Below are positions 24,735 through 36,099 of a stretch of 64,000 nt of DNA, piece by piece; the stretch's first letter is position 1, and each line of letters begins with the position of its first letter. A program made the translations under genes and the position numbers. Source of the stretch: Adiantum capillus-veneris. Taxonomy: Eukaryota; Streptophyta; Polypodiopsida; Polypodiales; Pteridaceae. The notes under the pieces were generated by a model. It did not search any database and was not told the origin of the DNA. It was given only the letters and a program-made list of their open reading frames with translations. The stretch spans positions 91,032,721-91,096,720 of the forward strand of contig CM043956.1 in assembly GCA_014529385.2 (NCBI GenBank), written 5' to 3'.

Positions 24735-24935
24735 AAAATCAAGCTTCGACATTGTGATCAAACGAGCATATATTTTGACCAAAACAGTCGTAGATAAGAT
24801 CTATGATGCCTTGGGTCCTGAAACCACAAAAGCTCATATCATAGGAGACCCGCGGGATATACAATATCACGATGAAGATAGTGTCATCTACCCATATGTC
24901 ATGTTTCACGGAGATTTGTGAAGTGTGGCCATTGG

Positions 24936-25197
24936 CTCTACTTTGCTTTTTAAAGGTCATAAAGAAACTCTTCTTTTCTTTCTACACAAATGTAGACCTA
25001 GCTCTCAACTCTTAATGGTTCCACCCATCGAGCAATGTTGAGGTAAAGCCTACCGTTGGGCAGCTCTAGGTATCATTGACCTTATAGCCCCAAAGATGTG
25101 CACATTGCACATTGTAGATTTGAAAAAGAAGCTAAGTCAGATGGTCTCCAAGTCAGATTGACACTACTTGCACCTCACACGGGACAACATGAGTGTG

Positions 25198-25265
<68 letters not shown>

Positions 25266-26372
25266 AAATAGGGCTTGCCAAACACATTCTTCCCTATGAA
25301 ACAATTTTAAAATAAATAAGGGCACAAATAAAAACTCTTTCACTTTTTAGGTCAAAATTTGAAGAGTTCCTCAAGTGATTACAAGGACTATAGTCCGTCC
25401 TCCTTGCTTGTGTGTACGTGCACACAAACACATACACGCGTACAAATACAGCTCTCTACAAGCTTGCATTCTCCCTTAGGAAAAGAAAGATTGATGGACA
25501 AAAGAAGCCATCCATGTGTCACTTGAAGGGTGACTCAACTTTTCCTTTGAAGAGTCCCAGTGTTAGGATTTGAAGGGCAACCTATTCTTTCAAAAGATGG
25601 GTTGTAGAAAAATGCACCCTTCCCTATAGAAGGGTCTATTTTCAGTTTGCCCTTCCAATGAGAAAATTTCGCATAATTTACAAGGCAAGATACTATATTC
25701 TGTCAATTAGTATAACCAGTATATATATAGATATTGTAAATGAGCATTAATATATATAAAATGTTTTTTAATTAGCCCTTCCATTGACATGTACTCTATT
25801 TTTTCACTCTTCTCTATAGAAGGATAATTTTTGAACAAGCCCTTCCAATGATAGACTCAAAAAAACTTTGGCCTTCATACGACCGACAAAATGCCTTAAG
25901 AAGGGAAGATGGGCGTCAAATCCTATCACTGACAATGAAGAACATAAAGAAACTACAGCCCTCACATTTGAAGGGCCACTCCACTTTTCTTTTTTGAAGG
26001 CTTCAAATTTAAATTTCAAAGGTGACTTTACTTTTCTTTTTGAAGGCCATTTGAATCATGGCTCTACTTTTCCTTTTAAAAGGTCATAAAGAAACTCCCC
26101 TTTTCTTTCTACACACAAATGTATACCTAGTCCTCAGCTTCAATGCTTCCACTTAGCACTTAGCAGGCAATGTCTCCTCAGCTCTCAATGCTTCCACTTA
26201 GCACTTAGCAGGCAATGTTGAGGTAAAACCTTGTATTGGTGACCTCCAAGCATCAATGTCCTAGCCCCAAAGATGTGCACATTGCATGGTGTAGCTTTGG
26301 CAAAGAAGCAGAGTTGGATGGTCTTGAAATTGGATTGGCACTACCTACACCTCACGTGGGATAATATGTGCG

Positions 26373-26405
<33 letters not shown>

Positions 26406-26626
26406 GTTTTGCCAAAAACATATTCCTCATTGAAGTAAATCTAAAATAAATAAAGGTATTATAAAAACTCCTTTACTTTTTAGGTCAAAATTTGACGAGT
26501 TCCTCGAGTGATTACTTGGATACGATCCACCCTCCTTGCTTGGGCTATGTGCACACACCCACACACACATTCAAATAATTGCAGCTCTCTACGAGCTTTC
26601 ATTTACCCTTAGGGAAAGAGAGATTG

Positions 26627-26636
<10 letters not shown>
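24936..26636. repeat. Direct duplication, ~570-bp copies 1.1 kb apart
   Basis: Copy 1 (24936-25499) and copy 2 (26052-26636) share in order GGTCATAAAGAAACTC, GCAATGTTGAGGTAAA, CCCCAAAGATGTGCACATTG, a GA microsatellite (25213-25262 and 26370-26405), AGGTCAAAATTTGA and CAGCTCTCTACRAGCTT. Both copies are diverged. The stretch between them repeats a GAAGG...CTTTTC motif. No LTR ends, primer binding site or coding domain were found, so this is a segmental tandem duplication or an unrecognised short terminal-repeat element. A 50-bp duplication (about 26115-26215) sits in copy 2. Confidence 0.6.
25197..25262. repeat. (CA)n(GA)n compound microsatellite
   Basis: A CA run of about 18 bp joined to a GA run of about 50 bp. 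Confidence 0.95.

Positions 26637-26700
<64 letters not shown>
26627..26700. repeat. (TA)n(GA)n compound microsatellite
   Basis: A TA run of about 27 bp passes into a GA run of about 47 bp. Confidence 0.95.
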
Positions 26701-26702
<2 letters not shown>

Positions 26703-26897
26703 ATAGAAGTTTTAATGTCATGGGAACACATCAAGATACCGCAAAGCTCTATCTAACAAGTCTTGAACTTAAGACTTAGTATATAAGAGGGAACTCTGAT
26801 AACCAATTTGCCATACTCAAAGGTTGTTACAGTTTTGTGGTCTTATTCAGTGAGAGAGATCTCAAACATCTACCCGACAAGTCTTGAACTCAAAATG

Positions 26898-26972
<75 letters not shown>

Positions 26973-27001
26973 TTGACTTAAGTCCTAATGATAGAGAGAG
27001 A

Positions 27002-27038
<37 letters not shown>

Positions 27039-27112
27039 AGAAAAAGAGAGTTTTTATTATCATAAGAACAATATAGATATACAAATACTACTCAACAAGT
27101 CTTAATCTGAAG

Positions 27113-27141
<29 letters not shown>
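26898..27141. repeat. Compound microsatellite with a 34-base poly(G) run
   Basis: The order is (GT)n at 26898-26931, (GA)n at 26931-26970, a short GA stretch at 26993-27003, 34 consecutive G at 27004-27037, then unique sequence and (GT)n at 27114-27141. The unique spacers (CAAGTCTTGAACT, TATCATAAGAACA) also recur before the array at 26715-26775, so the whole 26.6-27.1 kb block is a microsatellite-bearing tandem repeat. Confidence 0.9.
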
Positions 27142-27144
<3 letters not shown>

Positions 27145-27344
27145 TGAAATGATGTTACTTTGGACATGTTGTACTTCATGGATATGTATATATTACATCT
27201 AGACATATCAGAATCTACACAATATAAAGGGAATTATTGCACGATTGACAAATAAAACTTGCAAAAACGAGCATGATTACAAATCCCTTCTTACAAAAGG
27301 GACTTGAATAACTCCCAAATTTCCTAAATTGGTCTTCAAAGAGC

Positions 27345-28785
27345 AATGTGCATCTAATGGAAGCTTAAAAGACCTTAGGGTTAGCTTCATTAAAGGCCTC
27401 CAAAGGTCAGTGTTAGTCCTTAGACCTTAGGCAAGCTAAGCATGTGCTTGAGGTGGGAACGTGGTCCAAGCTTGAGGTGCTTGTCATGCTTGGTGACTAA
27501 GGTGCTTGAGGTGCTTGTCATGCTTGATGAGTAAGGTGCTTGAGGTGCTTGTCATGCTTGCTCACTAAGGTGCTTGAGGTTCTTGTTGTGCTTGATGACT
27601 AAGGTGCTTTAGGTGCTTGTTATGCTTGATGAGGAAGATGCATGGGAAGCTTCCCATGCATGGGGGGTAAGGTGCTTTCGTAAAAAAGAGACCCTACAAA
27701 GGAGGGGGAAAAAATCCCCAAAGTTAGGGGAATCTTTTGACTTAACCTCCCACTCACCCAAAGGGCACCCCCTTTCTCAAGGGGTACATGCACACATTTC
27801 AAGCTCTCACTATGCTTAGCCACATGGTGTGCTTGAATCCTATTGGCTGGGCTAAAGAGGGGTCCAATGAGCTTTTAGTTCAATTCACCAAATATCTAGA
27901 TATTTTCAAGTTCTCTCTCTCAAAGAGGTAAGGAGGACACTTGTCCTAATGCTACCCATGTTGCTTGAAATGCATTATGCATGTGATTGGCTAGGCTTAG
28001 AGGGGTCCAATGAGCTTGAAGCTTGAGCTACGAGGAGGGGTTGACCAAAGCAAGCAAGGAGTGTGCTTGGGGGTATACACCCTCTCACTCATTTTTCACA
28101 CATTCTCACTTGATGAAAGTGCAAGAACTCCATCTCCTTCTCCAAGCTTGTTGAGAAGTTGAGAGCCTACACCAACACTCTTGGCTATGGAATGCAAATC
28201 CAACCAAGAGCCACGCTTCAATGCTTAAGCTTGCCATCTTCTCCATCTTCATTACTACGCTATTATGTATGCTAGCAAGAAGAGTGATGATAAGTGAGGA
28301 GCTATTTTTTTCTCCTATGAATGATTCTACTTCCTCTTCCCTACCCTCATTCCCCGCTAGCTCTCTCCACCTTTGAAGGTGTTTTGAGGCCTTGGGACTA
28401 AGGCCAGGGATGGTTAATGCTTTTACAAAGTTTATGTTATGCTCGTGATGCATGAATTTTTCCATCTTCATAGCATCACCAAGGTCATAAGGAACACAGA
28501 GATTGTATTATACCAAGTCTCTCTTTATGGGAGAATCTATTATACAAAAGCCTATTGGAGGGGGGACCGGCTCCACATAAATCCGGTCACCAACAATTGT
28601 CAAGTTCTCTAATTCTCTCTCTCTCTTGCAAAAGTATTATTCATGCCAAGTTAATTAAGCATAATGGTTATGTTGCTACCACTAATTAAGTTCACCCTCT
28701 ATGTTCTCAAAGTAGTCTCATAAAAATGCTCACTCTATTCTCTTGATTCCGCTATTCTCAAATTTCATGGGCCATTTCTATTACA
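27345..28785 (+). mobile_element. Inverted LTR copy (solo or truncated) of the Ty3/gypsy family at 32-39 kb
   Basis: Read on the plus strand this matches the minus-strand LTR at 37391-38945 nearly end to end. It includes the (CAAGCATGACAAGCACCTCA)n-type minisatellite at 27440-27640, the stretch around CATCTAGATATTT, and the end CATGGGCCATTTCTATTACA at 28785. The first ~100 bases expected for the LTR start are replaced by unrelated sequence, so the 5' end is truncated or diverged. No internal sequence of the element follows. Confidence 0.75.
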
Positions 28786-29132
28786 GAACACAACGCTGTG
28801 AGTTCCATTCCTAGTCTTGCAAGGTAGTTTTTCTTCTCGTTTGAGAGCAAGACACGAACGTCAAGAGACCTATGAAGATTTTGCGTAACAAAAAGGGAAA
28901 TGGGGCTAGCATGTATATGTACTTTACAAAGCATAAGTTGACGATCCATGGTAAAAGAAAGGGTCATGGCCCTTCAATGAGAACTAGTGTGTGACTTGCA
29001 CGTTACTGCACCCAAGAAAAGCATGGCCATTGGGTCACGCACATACACACATTCGTAGATGTGTGTGTGCATGTACGCACGAGTGAAGAGCGTGGACTAT
29101 AGTCCTTGTGATACCTCCAAGAATATGACAAT

Positions 29133-29196
<64 letters not shown>
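29133..29196. repeat. (CT)n(CA)n compound microsatellite
   Basis: A CT run of about 20 bp passes into a CA run of about 45 bp. The flanking 28786-29570 region holds no recognised gene. Confidence 0.95.
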
Positions 29197-29202
<6 letters not shown>

Positions 29203-29569
29203 ATGCCATTCTAAAGGTCTTGATGTGTGGAATGACATGCTATGTTCTCCATAACATTATTGTAGTACAAGCTTTATTTTAAATAGAACCATTGTTTGCA
29301 ATTATGGATTTTTTAATAAAAAAGATGCAAGTTAGATTACCATATTAAAATTTTTGCATACTCAATTGCCATTTTTGTACCCTCCATGATCATTAAAATC
29401 CATTTTATATAGCATAGCCATCTATCTCTTATACGTAATTATGGGCTAAATGTAAATAAACACTGTGCCCAACATTAGTATCTGTGTTAAAATATGATCT
29501 AAGAAGTTGAAGATTATTGGAAAAAGACCTCTTTTTGGCATGAAAAATATATGAGTTTTGACTTAAAAT

Positions 29570-30200
29570 TCTTCCTTAGAGGTAATGGAGCCTCGCACTT
29601 AAGTTTAAGCCTCCACCTTCTCTAGTGAAGAAACAACACTTTGGACTACAATGCCTCCTTGGGTAGGAATGCCGCATTGTCTTAATGGGATCTAGCTTTA
29701 TTTCTTGCTTCTCACCTACAAAGGCCTTCTTGGGTAGAAATGTTGCATTGTCTTAATGGGCTCAAGCCTTATTTCTTGCTTCTCACCTACAAAGGAGGTG
29801 CTGGAGGCTCGAACTTAAGTTTGAGCCTGTGAAAAACTTTGTGGAGCCTTGTGTGTTGTTTCCCACCTAAAGAAACTAGAGGTTGGTACTTAAGTTCAAG
29901 CGTCTGAGAAGCTTCTCTCACCTAAAGGGGCTGAATGCCCAAACTAAGAAGCTTCATGGATCCTTGTGTGCTATTTCTCACCTAAAGGGTTTAGAGGCTC
30001 GAACTTAAGTTCGAGCCTCTAAGAAGCTTCAAAGAGCCTTGTGCGTTGTTTCTCGTCTATAGGGTCAGCTTGAGGCTCGAATTTAAGTTCGAGCCTCTTA
30101 GAAGCTTCATGGAGCCATGCGTTTGTTTCACACCTAAAGGGGGTAGAGGGGCCGAGGCTTAAATGTTTGAGTCTTAGAGAAGCTTTCATAACCTAGTGTG
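29570..30200. repeat. Palindrome-bearing minisatellite
   Basis: Five or more diverged units of about 80-100 bp carry a core reading GAGGCTCGAACTT, then AAGTTCGAGCCTC, followed by AGAAGCTTC...GAGCCTTGTGT...TTTCTCACCTAAAGGG. At 29994-30019 the core is a perfect 26-base palindrome. At 30072-30097 it is nearly perfect. Other units (29584, 29804, 29880) are eroded. Related half-sites occur at about 31137 and 31350. No coding sequence is seen. Confidence 0.75.
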
Positions 30201-30406
30201 TTGTTTATCTATACTATGAGCAGAAGTGGCTGACTTCTTCCAATATATTGAGCAGCAACTGTACTATGAGCAGCTATTGCGGGCAGTTCACGTCCTTGAT
30301 TATTGCATGAACCCAAGCATTAATGTGTGCAACAAAGCCCTGCACAGAGTGATCTATTATAGGTAGTTCACTCCCCTCACTATGGACTAAAGTGGAGCCC
30401 TAGTCT

Positions 30407-30901
30407 GTGCAAAAAATACATGCAGATAGTGACTTCATGAAATGTGCACCACTGGCGGCCATATCGGACAAGGTGAATATGTTGTGGGGGGAAGCCGACT
30501 ACAGTGCCCTAGCTTCTCGTGCTTACTACTTGCATAGCATTAAGGGACACCCTGATTCTACACCGACGTTACAACATCAACACAACATCAACACTGATGC
30601 TATAGCTGGTAGGCGGCAAATAGTTTCTCCTTGCAAGCGATGCAACACATTTGTGTCTGCCATAACTGCTCAAAGGAGACAAAAGCACTTTTTTTGTGAA
30701 TTGCAAATGGGAACAAAGGATGATCAGAAGCCCAAAGAAGAATTGGTGAGTGATGCCGATGTTGGAGATGCTATCTGTTTCCTACCCCTTCAACAGAGCT
30801 CTTGCGCATTTTTGACCCGTTCTCAAAGCCCTGCATCTCATGAGCAAGGACACACGACCGTTTACGAGATAAGTGATGGTAGAACAAGGTTTTTCCAATA
30901 A
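30407..30901 (+). other. Unassigned 164-codon open frame
   Basis: This is the longest non-repetitive plus-strand open frame not assigned to a retroelement. It has normal amino-acid composition, including CKRCNTF and FFCELQ, a possible but unproven metal-binding pair. It ends in a stop and is followed by AT-rich sequence. I recognise no family and see no splice context, so a decayed transposon fragment or a chance frame are both possible. The rest of 30200-31990 holds short open frames only. Confidence 0.25.
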
Positions 30902-31991
30902 ATTTGAATTTGTCGTCAAGTTCAAAATTTCCATCAAGTTCAAAATTTGCCGCCTATGTTATGTGGAGGCCCATTTATGTCCATGGGCAGTTAGCCATTA
31001 TTTCCTAACCTTGCTGTTGTCTTTTTGTTTGATGCATATGATTTTGAGTTTTGTCGTGCAGCTAGCGTAGTACTATCTTGTTTCCTTGTGCCAGAATTTT
31101 GGTGAAACCAAGTTCCAACGACTAAGCATTTGGGAGCTTAAGGCTGGAGCCTCGACCTCAAGTTTGTGCTTAGGAGTCTCACAAAACGTTTTTGACATTT
31201 TCTCATGCTGAGGTAAGGAGCACTCTTTACATTTTGCTCCTATGGTGTTCAACACTTTGATATAGCTTTGGAGCTTAGTTTCTCTTGTGTCTTGATTCTC
31301 AATGCATTGTCAAAAATTTGGACAAAGCCTACACGGTGCATTTGGAAGCTCAAGGTGGCTCGACCTCAAGTTTGCACTTAGGAGCTCTCACAAGATGCTT
31401 TTGATATTTTCTCATGTGGGGAATCAGTTGTCTTTACATTGTTTGTTCTTATAGTGTAAAACATCATGATTGAGCTTATAAGCTATAGCAAGAAATTTTT
31501 GAGTTTTTTCCCATGTGAGAAAGGAGCTCTCTATACATTGTTTCCTCCTTTGATGTTTAGCATGTAGGATACTTTGGGTTGGCAATGGCATGGCCCCTTC
31601 TGCACCTAGCTAAGTATGTGGTCCCAAGTGATGGTGTTGTCATAGTGCAAAATGTTGGGTATCATGGTGGAAAACATTCAAATTCTTCTTATATATGTGA
31701 CGCTCAAGCAAGTTTTGTTGTTTCTCTATGTCTCCTTAGATGTAGGATACAAGTTTTGCCGTTTCTTTGTGTCTCCTTAGATGTAGGATTGCAAGCAAAA
31801 ATCTATATGTATCTCCCAACGAGGGTTTTGAGACAAAATTTTGTGTTGCAAGCATTCCAAGGGACTCTAAACACTACGTTGTGTTAACTTTTTACCAAAT
31901 TTCCTAGCAACCTAGCACAAGGCAACAACAACTTAATCACTGGTGTCACAAACAATTGTCTCAAATTATGTATTTTTCCCAAAACTCCATT

Positions 31992-32580
31992 TCAAGCAAC
32001 ATGGGTAGCATTAGGAAAAGTGCCCTCCTTACCTCTTTAAGAGAGAGAACTTGAAAATATCTAGATATTTGTTGAATTGAACTAGAAGCTCATTGGACCA
32101 CTCCATGTGCCCCTTAAGAAAGGGGGAGCCCTTTGGGTGAGTGGAAGGTTAAGTCAAAGATTCCCCTAACTTTGGGGCTTTTCCCCTTATTTGTAGGGTC
32201 TCTTTTTGACTCACGCACCTTACCCCCCATGCATGGGAAGCTTCTAAAGCACCTTCCTCATCAAGCATGACAAGCACCTTAAGCACCTTAGTCAGCAAGC
32301 ACGACAAGCACCTCAAGCACCTTACTCATCAAGCATGACAAGCCGCCCTCAAGCTTGGACCGGGTTCCCACCTCAAGTACAACCCTAGATTGCCTAAGTT
32401 CTCAAGACTTTTAACACTAACCTTTGGAGGTCTTTAATGAAGCTAACCCTAAGGTCTTTTAAGCTCCATTAGATGTACGTTTCTCTTTGATAAACTATCT
32501 CCTTTTGGACCCCTATTAGGATGTAAGCATCTCTTCTCTTAGTCCCCTACTGATATAAGTATAGAAGCACTTATTACACA
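31992..32580 (-). repeat. Truncated 3' LTR of the Ty3/gypsy element
   Basis: This corresponds to 38268-38945 of the 5' LTR, including the CAAGCATGACAAGCACC minisatellite and the minus-strand LTR start TGTAATAAGTGCTTCTA. The part that should lie left of 31992 is missing. It forms an inverted repeat with 27345-27975. Confidence 0.8.
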
Positions 32581-32589
32581 TTGCTCTTT

Positions 32590-33820
32590 GGTAGACCAAT
32601 TTACCTTTTCTATAGGGTGAATTATCAATTTGGACATGAATCTTACCTTTTCTTAATACCTTGTCTTCATGTCATAGGATGGACTCAGATTGAAGTACTT
32701 CTTGATCTTCAATTTTTGGAGGGTCTGCAACTATTGCTTCTTTTGGTGGCGCTCCTTTGTAAGGCTTACGTAGGATCTCATGGAAAACATTGTGCATGAG
32801 CCAATGGTTGGGAAACTTTAATTGATAAGCCATCTCATGGATTGGCTTAAGAATTTAAAAATGATCATAGTATCTTTTTGCTAGTTTATCATAATACTCT
32901 TGGTGGCCTGTAGGATTCTTGCCCGTAGTATGCCTTAGATGAGCCTTGAGAAACTTTAGCAAGACTCAGTCATTTTCCTTAAAGGCTAAGGCTCATCAAT
33001 GCTTATTAACAGCAACCCTTTTTTCCTTTGTTGTGAGATGGATATAACCTCTTTAACCTTTGGAAAATATTCTTGTGAGTCTCGGCTATATTCATTAGTA
33101 GTGAAAATCTTCCCATGTACTTTAAGTAGTCAGGGACTTTTGGATCTTTCTTCTTTAACCTCAAATGGTGCTTTTCCCATAGAAGTATGTACAATGTCAT
33201 TGTACGCATGCTCTATAAGAGGTAGGTACTTCTCTCATTGAGAACATTGATCTAATTCCATGACATAGGCTTTTAGTAGATTCAAGAATTGTTAGATTAG
33301 TTATTTCACTTTGGTCATCCGTTTGTGGATGATAGGCCAAAAGAAAAATTTAATCTAATTCCTGGTTATTCTAGGATCTATGTTCAACATTATGGATGTT
33401 GGCAAGCCATGATACTTGAAAATTTGAGATTTGAAGAGGATTACCATTTGATGTGCCTTAATAGTCTTTTTGATAGGCAGAGAGTATGTTTTCTTGCTAA
33501 TCTTGTCGACTGAAACAATCCAAGTTGCTTCCCTCGGTCAAATTTCAACTTTTGGCATACCAAGCATTTTGAAACATATTCTTGCAAGTTTACCTTTCAT
33601 GGTAGACCAACATAAATACATTTCTACTCCTCTAAGAGTAAATTATGGAATCCTTCTTTGCCCCGCATAATGAGAAGCATGGGATTCATACATGACTTTC
33701 TTATTGTATGGGTGAGTAACACATAGCCTATTGCCGTTTGAAAGATAACCATCCTCCAAGGTGAATGGTTCTTTTTTCTTCCCTAATGCAAAGGCTGTAC
33801 TTAAAGTCTCGATCAGTAGC
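32590..33820 (-). pseudogene. Ty3/gypsy integrase and C-terminal tail
   Basis: Minus-strand frames give GYLSNGNRLCVTHPYNKKVM, then ESHASHYAGQRRI. This is the H2C2 zinc-binding region, with the His and Cys spacing eroded. Core fragments such as SVDKISKKTYSLP and HAYNDIVHTSMGKAPFEV follow, and near 32800 the tail MAYQLKFPNHWLMHNVFHE and a chromodomain-side segment. At least four in-frame stops occur. Integrase would insert the cDNA into the genome. Confidence 0.75.
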
Positions 33821-34335
33821 ATACTCATCTATCATAAAAGATAGATCATTGTGAATTGCTATAGACACCACATTTACCCTTGGCCGTCGTGAAAGTGCAT
33901 CGACCACTTGATTGTGCTTGCCAGCAATGTGAGCAATATGAAATTTAAATTGCAATGTGAGCAATATGAAATTTAAATTGCAAAAGAAAATTTGCCCACC
34001 TCATTTGTTTGTCGTAGAGCTTGGTTTGCATCATGAAGTTCTCGAGGCTTTGTGATCCATTCGTAGGATGAATGGAGTCCCCAGAGATATCGTTTCCATG
34101 TGTCTAGGGCATATAGAACAACTAGTAGCTCTTTTATGTATTTGGCCAATACTCGATTATCAAAGTTGATTATTTGACTCTCATATGCTATGGCTTGCCC
34201 TTTTTGAAGCAAAATATCTCCAAGGCAATCACCACAAGCATCACATTGGACCTCAAATGGCTTTGAGAGATCTAGTAGTGTGAGCACAAGTTGAGAGATA
34301 AGCTTCTCCTTAAGCTTCTCAAAAGCTTCTTGCAC
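33728..34335 (-). pseudogene. Ty3/gypsy RNase H domain
   Basis: The part at 34335-33973 contains AFEKLKEKL, LDLSKPFEVQCDACG and VLYALDTWKRYLWG, the start of the RNase H domain next to RT. After a short duplication of AT-rich sequence, 33964-33728 contains FHIAHIAGKHNQVVDALSRR, the conserved end of the domain. The two parts are in different frames. RNase H removes the RNA template during cDNA synthesis. Confidence 0.8.
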
Positions 34336-34390
34336 TTTTGCAGTCCATACTTAACGTTCTTTTTTGTCAAGTCATGTAATGGGCCTGCTA

Positions 34391-34920
34391 TTAGCAAGAA
34401 TTTTCTATGAAGCATCTATAGTATGCACACATACCTACAAAGCTTCGTACCTCCTGTAGATTCCTTGGATTATGCCATCCTTTTATTACCTCTAACTTTG
34501 TTGGATCTATACGGGTGCCACCTTTAGAGATAATGTGACCTAAATATTGAGACTCTTGTAGGAAAAATTCACTTTTCTTTTGATTAATTAAAAGTTTATT
34601 CTCTCTCACAACTTGAAAGATTACCTGGAGGTGTCGCTTGTACTCCTCAAGAGAATTTGAGTGGCCTGAAGATTTTTGTCCATGATGGGTTTCAATGCGG
34701 CTGGAGGATTTTTCAGGCCAAAAGTTGTAACTTATCAAATAGATCTTCTACCCGCGGCATGGGAAATCTTTTTGTTTATAGTGATCCTATTTAGTGCGCT
34801 ATAGTTGAAACATATGTGATATGTGCCATCTTTCTTTTGCACTAAAAATACTGGTGAACAAAATGGAGAGGAGCTAGGCCTCACCATCCCTTTTTCCACC
34901 AATTCTTGCACTTGCCTCAT
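34391..34920 (-). pseudogene. Ty3/gypsy reverse transcriptase with catalytic region deleted
   Basis: The N-terminal part reads QELVEKGMVRPSSSPFCSPV then FLVQKKDGT, and the thumb side reads NQKKSEFFLQESQYLGHIIS. Between them only remnants such as FGLKNPPA remain. The segment that should hold the DLxSGYHQ and Y/F-x-D-D motifs is missing, about 100 codons shorter than the family. The enzyme cannot be active. Confidence 0.8.
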
Positions 34921-35354
34921 GATCTCCTATTGTTGAGCTTGGGAAACTCGATAAGGAGGCTTGTTAAGCGGTGGGCTTCCTGGTAGGAGCTCAATTGCAT
35001 AGTCATCATCCCTCATTTTGGAGGTAGCTCACTAGGGATGTCATCAATGAAAACATCTTGAAATCCATTTAGGAAATTAGACAACTCTAATTCCTCTTGA
35101 TTCCCTTTATTGCTGCTTGTGAAACCATTGGAATCATTTACAGATTCTCCAACAAAAATCATATATGCAGAAGTAGAGCTTTTCATGGACTTATCAAAAG
35201 AAAGCGTATTTACTAGGGATATGGTGTTCTTCGACTCATTATCATTTTTGTACATGCTCTTTTCTCTGTAGGTGAAGTAGATTCTCCTTTCAGAGAACTT
35301 CATATTGGTAGCCATGCGGTTGAACCATGCTGCCCCAACGATAACATCCTCATG

Positions 35355-35678
35355 TTATAGAGGGGAGATGAAGAAATCCTCTTTGTCCACATAGATTTGG
35401 ACATGACGCCTCACTTTTCCAATTAAGGGAGTAACTGAGATGTCTTGTCCCTTGATAGCTCCATCGGCTTTCAATGCATCTTCCATCTCATAGGCTTGTA
35501 TGCCTAGCTTGGTGGTCAACTCCGTGGATATGAAGTTGTGAGTTGACCCAGGGTCAAACAAAATAAAGGCATCATGCTCTTGCATCTCTTTCCAAGCATA
35601 GGAAAGGAGAAATCCTTGGCAATGAGCATCCTCTTTTGGAGCTTCAACCATAGAGGCTCTAGGCGGCTCATTACGCAC
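35355..35678 (-). pseudogene. Ty3/gypsy aspartic protease
   Basis: The minus-strand frame contains AFILFDPGSTHNFIS, the retroviral-type protease active site (D-x-G; here D-P-G where family members often have D-S-G), followed by a hydrophobic and basic stretch (PLIGKVRRHVQIYVDKEDFF). The frame is open over about 107 codons and ends upstream of RT. It would process the Gag-Pol polyprotein. Confidence 0.75.
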
Positions 35679-35690
35679 ATTTCTTTGGCG

Positions 35691-35732
35691 GCAAGCATGA
35701 TAGGCCTGTCCTTGCTCCCTGCACTTGAAGCA
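35691..35732 (-). pseudogene. Gag zinc knuckle with mutated His
   Basis: The 14-codon motif CFKCREQGQAYHAC has the C-x2-C-x4-H-x4-C spacing of a CCHC knuckle, but Gln replaces the His at position 9. The knuckle normally binds genomic RNA for packaging. A single base change (CAC/CAT to CAG) would explain it. Confidence 0.7.
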
Positions 35733-36099
35733 TCGGTTATCTTTGTGATAACGCTCTAGCTCCTCGAGAGAAAGTTGATTCTTGCCTTTGTAGACTCCTT
35801 TCTCCTTAGCTTTATTGTTGTTGATAGAGTTGCCTTGGGAAGAATTTTGAGCATTGTTCTTCCCCTTTGCTTCATTTTTTTATTTTTGTTTTCCATGGGC
35901 TTGGCATTCCTTTTAGCCCCTTACTGGAAATTGATGCGCGAATCAACCATAGTGTGGTGGATTACTTCCGTGATAGAATTAGGCCGTTGGGAGTTGACAT
36001 ACTTGGCCATTTCTTCAAGTAATCCTGCACATAATCATTGATTTTGCTCGACGAATTCTATATTTTTGAAAGACAGTAGCCTTGAGATGTAAATCCCAA

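Noticed and set aside
29570-30200. A CRISPR-like array because of regular palindromic repeats
   Set aside because: The genome is clearly a plant nucleus. Units diverge, spacers are themselves repeated, and no cas-like genes exist.
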